This document shows, piece after piece, positions 48,390 through 55,142 of a stretch of 55,142 nucleotides of DNA. The stretch covers positions 1-55,142 of the forward strand of contig SUXH01000018.1 in assembly GCA_015061055.1 (NCBI GenBank), written 5' to 3'. Origin of the DNA: Bacteroidales bacterium. Lineage in GTDB: Bacteria > Bacteroidota > Bacteroidia > Bacteroidales > Muribaculaceae. The stretch's first letter is position 1; the number at the start of each line of letters is the position of its first letter. The notes under the pieces are model-generated. The model was not told where the DNA came from. It did no database searches and was given only the letters and a program-made list of their open reading frames with translations. Made by a program: the position numbers and the translations under genes.

Positions 48390-51173
48390 TTAATTTTCGT
48401 CAAGTGCCGATTCCTCCACTTTTTCCTCATTGTCTTGCTCCAAGAACTCGAAATATTCTTCAAATGAGCGTCCTTCATTGAGCAACAAATTGAAGTTGTC
48501 CACACTAATCATTACTTGTCGCACTTGCTTAGGTATTACCAATTCGGCATTCTCATCGAGAACGCGTTTGTAGTGCGACAATTCTTCAAAATTGGCAAAC
48601 CCTTTTATTACTAACAATCCAAGGGGACCAAATGTCATTTGTTCGAGGTCAAAATCTTTCACAACAAAGTGTGAGAAATTGTGGCGCGCCACGTTGTAAA
48701 GCAACTGATTCGCCGACACCGTATCAGTAGAATATACCATTATATACACATGCGGCACATCTATATCACTCTTGAACGGTGTAAGTGGCTTGTCGGTAAC
48801 AGCCGTAGAGTCATTGGTCAATCGAGTAGCCCACAGCATACCGCGTACATTGCTTCCGCCACTCTCGAGTTTGCGACCTTGTTCTGCCTGTTTCAACATT
48901 GCCGATGCCATTGAGGTCATATCTGTTTCGGGATAACGCTCAAGCATCTCTTTCAATGTCGATTTGAATTTTTCCTGATTATTCTCGGTAACGTAGGCAA
49001 GCGCATCTATAAACATAAATTTAGGCATAATCTTCGACATCGGATATATGCGCATCATTTCTTCGTATGCCTCGTGTACTGCCGAATTATTGTTTGCGAT
49101 ATAATTATTGTAAGCACGTTCGTACATTTGCTCTTGCACCACCTCCATTTCTTTCAAGTTGTCGAGATAACGAGGATCTTTCATTGCTACGCCATATTTT
49201 GAATCGGCAAAGTCGGAAAGTATCATAGAGCGATATTTCTCGGCCATAGCCTGATTATTCATACGCATATACATCAAGTACATATTATAATACACCTCAA
49301 GGCGATACACATTATCGGGATAACGAGACAATAAAGTATTGAACTCCTTGGCAGAGCTACCATAATCCTCAAGCTTGTCCTTCAAAATAAGCCCCATATT
49401 GAACAATCCCTCTTGTATCACATCATGACTTATCTGCTTTTCTTCGTCAGTTTTTGGTATTTGCTTCAAATAATATTCCACATAATGAGGATCGTCGGCT
49501 TTAGCAAGTTCCTGTTTGCTCTTTTCGTCTACAACAGTATCATTTGCCGCCAATTCCTCTGTATTGTCGGTTACCTCATCTTCAAACTCTTGTGCAAGCA
49601 CAGTCTTATTGCGTCGTCGCCAATCGTCCTCAAGTTTTCTACTACCCCAAGCCTTTTGGAATGCTGTTTTTCCTGCATTCTTAGTGGCTGTATTATAAAA
49701 ATACCACGAATCATCGTTGTTGATTTGGAATGTAGTGGGAGCCGCCGCATTGTTGTTATTCATACCACTTCCCGAAGCGGATTGATTAGCAAGATATTCT
49801 TCTCGGGCGGCATTTTCGGCTTCTTCCTTTTCTTTCTTTTTCAATTCCTCGATAATGCGTTCAGCAACTTTCACCTGCTCTTCGGGTGTCATATCAGCAA
49901 GGCGTAACAATGAATCTTGCAACACTACATTCTGCGAGTATACAGCAAGTTCATCAAGCACATCGCTTCGACGTTTAAGTTCCTTATAGTTAGGATAATC
50001 TTCGTTTACGAGTGAAACTCCGTCGGAATAGCAAGGTTGAGCATCGGCATACTTTCCTTGTGCGAAATATAGTTCTCCCAACGATAATTGCGCAATACCC
50101 TTTTCCACACCGCCACGAGTACTCTTTTTCACTGCAAGAGCATAGTTCTCAATGGCACGAATAGTATCCTTGCGCGATAGGTAAATATTCCCTATTGCAT
50201 AATATATTTGGTCAAGATAATCTTTGTTACGATCGTAACGTGTCATTCGTTTAAGTGATTTCACTTCATTCTCCACATTTTCGCCGGTAAACACCGCACT
50301 TTGACGTATGCGGGCATTCAATTTTGTGCGGTAGGTGGTTCCCGATGAACTTCCGGCTGCCTTGAACGCCTGATATGCAAGCTGTTTGTCGCCCAAATCG
50401 CTATAAATCTGTCCCAATAGGAAATTCAGACGCACCTTTTGAGCTCCCTTTGCCGATTTTGCAGCAGCTGCCAAATATGGAGTTGCCTCTCGATACTTCT
50501 TACTCTTGACATAGAAACCGGCAAAAGCAAGATTACACAATTCTTTTGTTTTCTTATTTGTGATTTTATCGGGCTTAATATATGCCAACACGTTTTCTGC
50601 TTCAGTAAGCCACCCAAGGGCACAATATGAACGCACTTCCCACAAACGAGAGTCCATAACCAAATCGGGCATCCAACTGAAATGCCCCGAAATATAATGG
50701 AACGTAGATGCAGCGGCAAGATAATCTCCTTTCATATATTGCGCCTTAGCCATAAGATACCAAGCGTTATGAAGGAACGGATTATATTCTTCTCTCTTAA
50801 GCCATTCTTTCTCCTCCTTACTTAGTTTCCCCGATTTTTTCTTTGGTCGTTTCTTTATTGAATGCAGTTGTATGGCTTTCTGCATTTTTTCGATTGTGCG
50901 ATCGAAATTTGCACTGGGCTGAGGTGCTTTTGGGTTGGCGTATGCCTCTGCCGGATGCATAAAGAGTAATTGAGAATAATTGTCTTCGTATTTTGTTTCA
51001 AGTTCGTGAATTTGTTCATTATAATGAGTTTCTCCATTATAATACACATTATAGCGAGTATTAAAAGCATGCCAAAAACGCGAGCCTGCTGTATTCTTCT
51101 TTGTACTACAAGAATACAATCCACATGCCAACACAACTGCAATGCCTATCAATATAACTCTGCTCAGTTTCAC
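48390..51173 (-). CDS. porW: PorW/SprE: lipoprotein of the type IX secretion system
   Basis: 927 residues, GTG start (no earlier ATG gives the signal). Lipobox GLYSC near residue 22 after a hydrophobic helix, then STKKNTAGSRFWHAFNTRYN, the PorW/SprE opening, and many TPR units (YLMAKAQYMKGDYLAAASTF, YAIGNIYLSRKDTIRAIENY). It is an outer-membrane-anchored periplasmic protein needed for T9SS and, in gliding relatives, for motility. Next to porX, as often in this phylum. Confidence 0.93.
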   Translation of the reverse strand: MKLSRVILIGIAVVLACGLYSCSTKKNTAGSRFWHAFNTRYNVYYNGETHYNEQIHELETKYEDNYSQLLFMHPAEAYANPKAPQPSANFDRTIEKMQKAIQLHSIKKRPKKKSGKLSKEEKEWLKREEYNPFLHNAWYLMAKAQYMKGDYLAAASTFHYISGHFSWMPDLVMDSRLWEVRSYCALGWLTEAENVLAYIKPDKITNKKTKELCNLAFAGFYVKSKKYREATPYLAAAAKSAKGAQKVRLNFLLGQIYSDLGDKQLAYQAFKAAGSSSGTTYRTKLNARIRQSAVFTGENVENEVKSLKRMTRYDRNKDYLDQIYYAIGNIYLSRKDTIRAIENYALAVKKSTRGGVEKGIAQLSLGELYFAQGKYADAQPCYSDGVSLVNEDYPNYKELKRRSDVLDELAVYSQNVVLQDSLLRLADMTPEEQVKVAERIIEELKKKEKEEAENAAREEYLANQSASGSGMNNNNAAAPTTFQINNDDSWYFYNTATKNAGKTAFQKAWGSRKLEDDWRRRNKTVLAQEFEDEVTDNTEELAANDTVVDEKSKQELAKADDPHYVEYYLKQIPKTDEEKQISHDVIQEGLFNMGLILKDKLEDYGSSAKEFNTLLSRYPDNVYRLEVYYNMYLMYMRMNNQAMAEKYRSMILSDFADSKYGVAMKDPRYLDNLKEMEVVQEQMYERAYNNYIANNNSAVHEAYEEMMRIYPMSKIMPKFMFIDALAYVTENNQEKFKSTLKEMLERYPETDMTSMASAMLKQAEQGRKLESGGSNVRGMLWATRLTNDSTAVTDKPLTPFKSDIDVPHVYIMVYSTDTVSANQLLYNVARHNFSHFVVKDFDLEQMTFGPLGLLVIKGFANFEELSHYKRVLDENAELVIPKQVRQVMISVDNFNLLLNEGRSFEEYFEFLEQDNEEKVEESALDEN

Positions 51174-51211
51174 TCTTTTCTTGGAATAAAATAATATAAT
51201 TATAACGGAAT

Positions 51212-52018
51212 TTATCCCTTTTTATTACATTTCTTTACTACTCGAGCCACAACATACACCACTACGAGAGCCAACACAATAGTTGCCGATGCCGGGACGC
51301 CAAGTATATATGAAACAAACAACCCCGCTACCGAGCACACTATACTCACCACCACCGATATAGCTATCATAGGTTTTAATCGATTGGTAAACACTTCGGC
51401 TATCATCTGAGGCATCGACAATAGCGACATCAGAAGCATTATCCCTATCAGTCGGATCGTCAATACCACACATATAGCTATTGCCACTGTCATAATGGTA
51501 TTGACAAGTGTTACAGGTTGCCCCATTGTACGTGCAAAATCTTTATCGAAAGCACACGACACTATCACTCTATAACACGAGAAAAAGAATACTACGAATA
51601 TTGCTGTAAATATCGCAAATGCCAACAGATCGCTCTGCGTTATGGTGAGAATGTTTCCAAATAGAAATGAATTAAGTTCGGGGACATATCCAGGTGTGAG
51701 AAAAATGAATAAAGTTCCCACTGCCATTCCCAATGCCCACATCACCGATATAGCGGAATCCTCTCGCACTTGTTGTTTATTGGTGAGCCATTCCACACCA
51801 AGCGACGACACCACAGCAAATACACCTGCCATAAGAATAGGCGATACACCCAAATAGTACCCTATCCCAAGCCCGCCGAAACAAGCGTGTGTAACACCAC
51901 CTGTAATAAACATCAATCGACGAGTAATGATATATGTACCTATCATTGCCGATATGATGCTTACTATAAACACCCCCATTAGAGCATTTTGAAAAAATGT
52001 ATACTGAAAAATCTCCAT
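51212..52018 (-). CDS. ABC-3-type metal transporter permease (ZnuB/MntB-like)
   Basis: 268 residues, seven to nine membrane helices. VSIISAMIGTYIITRRLMFI, GGVTHACFGGLGIGYYLG and LLMSLLSMPQMIAEVFTNRL are typical of ABC-3 permeases for Zn or Mn. The ATPase and binding protein are not in this window, so metal specificity is unknown. It lies 25 bases after aroA and 38 before porW. Confidence 0.88.
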   Translation of the reverse strand: MEIFQYTFFQNALMGVFIVSIISAMIGTYIITRRLMFITGGVTHACFGGLGIGYYLGVSPILMAGVFAVVSSLGVEWLTNKQQVREDSAISVMWALGMAVGTLFIFLTPGYVPELNSFLFGNILTITQSDLLAFAIFTAIFVVFFFSCYRVIVSCAFDKDFARTMGQPVTLVNTIMTVAIAICVVLTIRLIGIMLLMSLLSMPQMIAEVFTNRLKPMIAISVVVSIVCSVAGLFVSYILGVPASATIVLALVVVYVVARVVKKCNKKG

Positions 52019-52042
52019 TCTACAACATTCTTTTTCCTACAT

Positions 52043-53293
52043 TCATTCCACTTCGTTCAATGTAAATCCTGCATTCTGCAAATCGGTCCAATAAAGTGGA
52101 TAGGATTTACTCACCACCTCAACATTGTTGATAATTATTCCCGGAAACTTTATCGCTGCCGGTGCAAATGCCATAGCCATTCTGTGATCATCAAACGTAT
52201 CTATTCTTATAACATCTTCACACTCACATTTTGTTCCGTCCCAAGAAAGAGAGAAATTATTACCCACTTTAAGAACATATCCCATTTTCCGTAATTGAGT
52301 ACGCAAAGCCTCTATGCGGTCGGTTTCTTTGATTTTAAGTGTTTGAAGTCCTGTAATATGAAATGGTATATCGAGCAGGCAAGATGTAACCACCACAGTC
52401 TGTGCCAAATCGGGGGTTTCTTTTAAATCGACCGACAAAAAATCTGCCACCTTCAACGTAGTCGCATCGCTGAGAACATCACTTCCGCTTCCTCCCGTAA
52501 CCAATCGCACTCCAAATTGTTCGAATATCTTCGCCACAGCCGAATCCCCTTGTACACTCCCTTGTGGTGATAATAAATGAAATAGAGTAATATTCGACTT
52601 GGGCAGTAACGACACAATCTCAAACCAGTAAGACGCCGCCGACCAATCGCTCTCGATAAAGAACGGTTTCGGCTTATAACACGCTTCTCGCTCAAAAACT
52701 ATATCATTGCCGTCCCATTGCGTATTTATTCCACTCTTGCGCATAAGTTCAAGTGTCATATCAATATACGGGCGAGAAATAACATCTCCTGTAAGGCTCA
52801 CACGCTCCAAGCCCTCGATAACCGGAGATATCATCAATATCGCCGAGATATATTGTGAGCTCACATTACCCGGTATCTGTATCACATTTGCTTTAAGATG
52901 TGTTCCCTTTATTCGCAATGGGGGGAAACCATCCTCGCCTACATACTCGATTTCGGCACCACATGCACGCAGTGCGTCCACAAGAACACCTATTGGACGA
53001 TGGCGCATACGTTCGCTTCCATCAAGTAGCACTTCTCGTCCCGCTTGCACCGAAAAATATGCTGTAAGAAATCGCATTGCTGTTCCGGCAGCGCCGATAT
53101 TCACTTTTTTGGCACTCTTATCACTCAACGCCGCCAACATAGCATCGGTATCATCACATTTTGCCACATTGCAAGGTTCAATATCATACCCCGACAATGC
53201 ACCGATTATCAAAGCACGATTACTTATGCTTTTTGACAATGGTAAATACACACTTCCTGTAATCCTATTTGGAGCAAAAATCTTGTAATTCAT
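52043..53293 (-). CDS. aroA: 3-phosphoshikimate 1-carboxyvinyltransferase (EPSP synthase)
   Basis: 416 residues. NRITGSVYLPLSKSISNRAL (substrate loop with Lys), GAAGTAMRFLTAYFSVQAGR, RPIGVLVDALRACGAEI, GNVSSQYISAILMISPVI, IDTFDDHRMAMAFAPAAIKF. The sixth step of the shikimate pathway: joins shikimate-3-phosphate and PEP. Transcribed first in the operon with permease, porW and porX. Confidence 0.96.
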   Translation of the reverse strand: MNYKIFAPNRITGSVYLPLSKSISNRALIIGALSGYDIEPCNVAKCDDTDAMLAALSDKSAKKVNIGAAGTAMRFLTAYFSVQAGREVLLDGSERMRHRPIGVLVDALRACGAEIEYVGEDGFPPLRIKGTHLKANVIQIPGNVSSQYISAILMISPVIEGLERVSLTGDVISRPYIDMTLELMRKSGINTQWDGNDIVFEREACYKPKPFFIESDWSAASYWFEIVSLLPKSNITLFHLLSPQGSVQGDSAVAKIFEQFGVRLVTGGSGSDVLSDATTLKVADFLSVDLKETPDLAQTVVVTSCLLDIPFHITGLQTLKIKETDRIEALRTQLRKMGYVLKVGNNFSLSWDGTKCECEDVIRIDTFDDHRMAMAFAPAAIKFPGIIINNVEVVSKSYPLYWTDLQNAGFTLNEVE

Positions 53294-53300
53294 ATTAACG

Positions 53301-53308
53301 CAAAGTTA
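53301..53308 (-). promoter_or_regulatory. Promoter -7 box (TAACTTTG) for the aroA operon
   Basis: TAACTTTG on the minus strand, seven bases before the ATG, so the leader is minimal. Confidence 0.45.
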
Positions 53309-53403
53309 GCGTTTTTTTAACAAATTGACCACTTTTAGTTCCTATTAAACGCAAATAGCAATAAAAAAGACTTAATAATTTTTCATTTCTGCCCTATTTC
53401 CAC

Positions 53404-53411
53404 TACCTTTG
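53404..53411 (+). promoter_or_regulatory. Promoter -7 box (TACCTTTG) for AGCS copy 2
   Basis: TACCTTTG, 32 bases before the GTG start. Divergent from the aroA promoter. Confidence 0.55.
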
Positions 53412-53443
53412 TACCTTGATATATTTTTATAAATAGATTATTT

Positions 53444-54805
53444 GTGACTGAGATTTTAAATGTTTTAGGTAATGGAATCGTAACAGTAAGTGATTTCATT
53501 TGTGGATACCCTCTTTTTATTTGGCTTATCGGAGGAGGATTATTTTTATTCATCTATTCAGGCGCAACACCTTTGCGCCGATTAAAATGGTCAATGAAGG
53601 CTTTGCGTTCAAAGACACCTAACGGAGAAGGACAGATAAGTTCGTTCCAGGCACTCATGAGCAGTATTTGTTCCACCGTAGGAATGGGTAATATTGCCGG
53701 AGTTGCTATTGCCATATCTATCGGTGGAGCCGGAGCTATCTTCTGGATGTGGGTAAGCGCGCTGCTCGGTATGGCTACAAAATTCTTTGAAGGCACACTC
53801 GCCATAATGTATAAAGGCAAGGACAATGATGGCAATGTACATGGAGGTCCTATGTATATGCTCACCGAAGGTCTTGGCAAAAAATACAAACCATTGGCAA
53901 TTTTCTTTGCATTTTTCGGAATGATAGGTACGCTATGCTTTATGCAAGCCAACCAGCTTACCGAATCGTTCATTACAGTGCTCGATGCCCCCGACACATT
54001 CAAATTCCGACTTATCACAGGTATCATCATGGGAGCAGGCGTATCTGTAGTAGTGCTTGGTGGTATCACCCGCATATCAAAGATCGCCACAAAAGTAGTA
54101 CCGGTTATGGTGGGACTTTATTTCTTGCTCGTATTCATTATCATAATTATGAATATCCAATTGTTGCCAAAAGTTCTATACAATATTGTAAATGAGGCAT
54201 TCAATTTCAAAGCGGGTTTTGGAGCATTGGCTTTCATCGCCATCACAGGAGCTCGTCGTGCTATGTATGTCAACGAGGCAGGTGTAGGTACAGCATCGCT
54301 TATGCATGGTGCATCACGCAATTCATCTCCCGTCCGCGAAGGTCTTGTAGCTATGATTGGTCCGGCTATCGATTCGGGGCTTGTGTGTACACTCACTGCA
54401 ATACCTATCCTTATGGCTATGCAGATTTCTCCTATTGAGGTAGAAGGCGTAAAAGGTCTTTACATTGCCCTTAATTCTTTTGAAACAATGCTACCGGGAT
54501 GGGGACAATATGCTCTGATGGTGATTGTTTTTATCTTCGCTGTTACAACAATGTTCTCTTATTCTTATTATGGCACACAATGCGCAGGCTACCTATTTGG
54601 ATACAAGAACGGAAAATATTACGACTATTTCTACTTGGCTATGATTGTCGTAGCTTGCGTAATTTCTCTTAACTTATTGGTAAGCATCATGGACTTGGCA
54701 TTTGCATTAATGTCTATCCCTACTATGTATGCTTTATTCCGTCTTGCGCCTCGCGTAAAGAAAGAGATGAAAACATATTTCAAACAAAACAAAATCAACG
54801 ACTAA
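53444..54805 (+). CDS. AGCS-family sodium:amino-acid symporter, copy 2
   Basis: 453 residues from a GTG start (no ATG lies between it and the first helix). AGCS marks: MSSICSTVGMGNIAGVAIAI, GGAGAIFWMWVSALLGMATK, HGGPMYMLTEGLGKKYKP, and RRAMYVNEAGVGTASLMHGA. NIAGV and GVGTASLMHG place it in another branch than copy 1, so the substrate may differ. Transcribed alone, followed by a hairpin. Confidence 0.92.
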   Translation: MTEILNVLGNGIVTVSDFICGYPLFIWLIGGGLFLFIYSGATPLRRLKWSMKALRSKTPNGEGQISSFQALMSSICSTVGMGNIAGVAIAISIGGAGAIFWMWVSALLGMATKFFEGTLAIMYKGKDNDGNVHGGPMYMLTEGLGKKYKPLAIFFAFFGMIGTLCFMQANQLTESFITVLDAPDTFKFRLITGIIMGAGVSVVVLGGITRISKIATKVVPVMVGLYFLLVFIIIIMNIQLLPKVLYNIVNEAFNFKAGFGALAFIAITGARRAMYVNEAGVGTASLMHGASRNSSPVREGLVAMIGPAIDSGLVCTLTAIPILMAMQISPIEVEGVKGLYIALNSFETMLPGWGQYALMVIVFIFAVTTMFSYSYYGTQCAGYLFGYKNGKYYDYFYLAMIVVACVISLNLLVSIMDLAFALMSIPTMYALFRLAPRVKKEMKTYFKQNKIND

Positions 54806-54821
54806 AAACAAAATCATACAC

Positions 54822-54863
54822 ACATAGGCTGTGTCAGAATTTTCATTCTGCCGCAGCCTATGT
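54822..54863 (+). terminator. Hairpin after AGCS copy 2
   Basis: ACATAGGCTG...TCAGAAT (54822-54840) pairs with ATTCTG...CAGCCTATGT (54845-54863), two mismatches. Confidence 0.75.
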
Positions 54864-54971
54864 CTATAATAACCCGCCCGGAGAGTTTTTATATTAAAGC
54901 TATAGCATAGATTATATAATAGCCGAAGACTCTTAAAATACCATAGGATTATGATTTAAAAATTATTTTCT

Positions 54972-54979
54972 TACCTTTG
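54972..54979 (+). promoter_or_regulatory. Promoter -7 box (TACCTTTG) for the last gene
   Basis: TACCTTTG ends five bases before the ATG at 54985, a nearly leaderless arrangement like that of mnmD. Confidence 0.5.
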
Positions 54980-54984
54980 TGTTT

Positions 54985-55142
54985 ATGAAAGGACTTGTGG
55001 GAATAATATTGGGTGTCGTGATGCTGTTGGCGGGGTGTGGTCGCTCGGTCGACAGCCGCTTGTCGCTTGCCGACAGTCTTATCGATGAGCAGGCTGATAG
55101 TGCTTATATGATGCTAAAAGGTGTTAATGCCGGTGAGCTGAC
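54985..55142 (+). CDS. Lipoprotein with TPR-like start, cut by window edge
   Basis: 52 residues visible. Signal peptide GLVGIILGVVMLLAGCG with lipobox LAGC near residue 17. Then LSLADSLIDEQADSAYMMLK, the opening of a helical repeat typical of Bacteroidales regulators and sensor lipoproteins. The rest lies outside the window, so the full role is unknown. Confidence 0.7.
   Translation, partial: MKGLVGIILGVVMLLAGCGRSVDSRLSLADSLIDEQADSAYMMLKGVNAGEL

Overview
ORGANISM. The window reads as a chromosome segment of a gut-type Bacteroidales (Bacteroidota). Genes repeatedly carry the Bacteroidetes -7 promoter box TAnnTTTG. There is a UpxY-type antiterminator at the head of a capsule locus, the type IX secretion regulators PorX and PorW, a Bacteroidetes-type HU, and arm-DNA-binding modules of Bacteroidetes tyrosine recombinases. 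No rRNA, tRNA or CRISPR array was seen. I cannot name a species.

LAYOUT. (1) 1-2200: start of an HU gene, a protein with two integrase arm-binding domains but no catalytic domain, and a non-coding kilobase holding the C-terminal stub of a tyrosine recombinase, three TAGGG repeats at exact 21-bp spacing and two hairpins. This looks like a decayed integrative element. (2) 2205-20436, all on the minus strand: an accessory island. It encodes a nuclease-like SEC-C protein, four RyR-domain proteins (two of them membrane proteins with NAD-binding/RCK-like cytoplasmic regions), a double-TIR/Sel1 protein, a TIR-C-type-lectin-like protein, a PrsW-type membrane protease, an ECF sigma factor overlapping a C39-peptidase/RyR fusion, and a cassette of two M48 metalloproteases with zinc-ribbon and small acidic proteins. 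At least three broken genes lie between them (two TIR remnants and a frameshifted macro domain), plus one unrecognised gene tail. (3) 20437-20765: tandem operator-like repeats, inverted repeats around a promoter box, and a strong bidirectional terminator. (4) 20766-35748, minus strand: a capsule or O-antigen locus running from UpxY through nucleotide-sugar enzymes, Wzx, Wzy, glycosyltransferases and acetyltransferases to the initiating sugar transferase, a DegT aminotransferase and WbuC. Its middle is visibly AT-richer than the flanks. (5) 35749-36850: a gene-free stretch with promoters, a G8 tract and a hairpin-rich leader. (6) 36851-55142: mostly core genes: an AAA+ protein, MnmD, DedA, desulfoferrodoxin, an outer-membrane barrel, two AGCS symporters, a radical SAM protein, a phosphoesterase, a structured-RNA candidate, a cysteine-rich membrane protein, an aroA-permease-porW-porX operon and the start of a lipoprotein gene.

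HOW IT MAY WORK. The island is the best candidate for an undescribed system. TIR domains commonly consume NAD+ and make ADP-ribose-type signals, macro domains bind ADP-ribose, and RyR domains recur in predicted nucleotide-signalling systems. My inference is that TIR proteins make a signal, RyR/RCK membrane proteins sense it and act at the membrane, and a sigma factor with a RyR-tagged partner, possibly with PrsW proteolysis, turns it into transcription. None of this is shown by sequence alone. The capsule locus is conventional: UDP-GlcA (Ugd), UDP-GalNAcA (TviB/TviC-like) and a 4-amino-sugar (CapD-like dehydratase plus DegT aminotransferase) would feed the glycosyltransferases, Wzx and Wzy.
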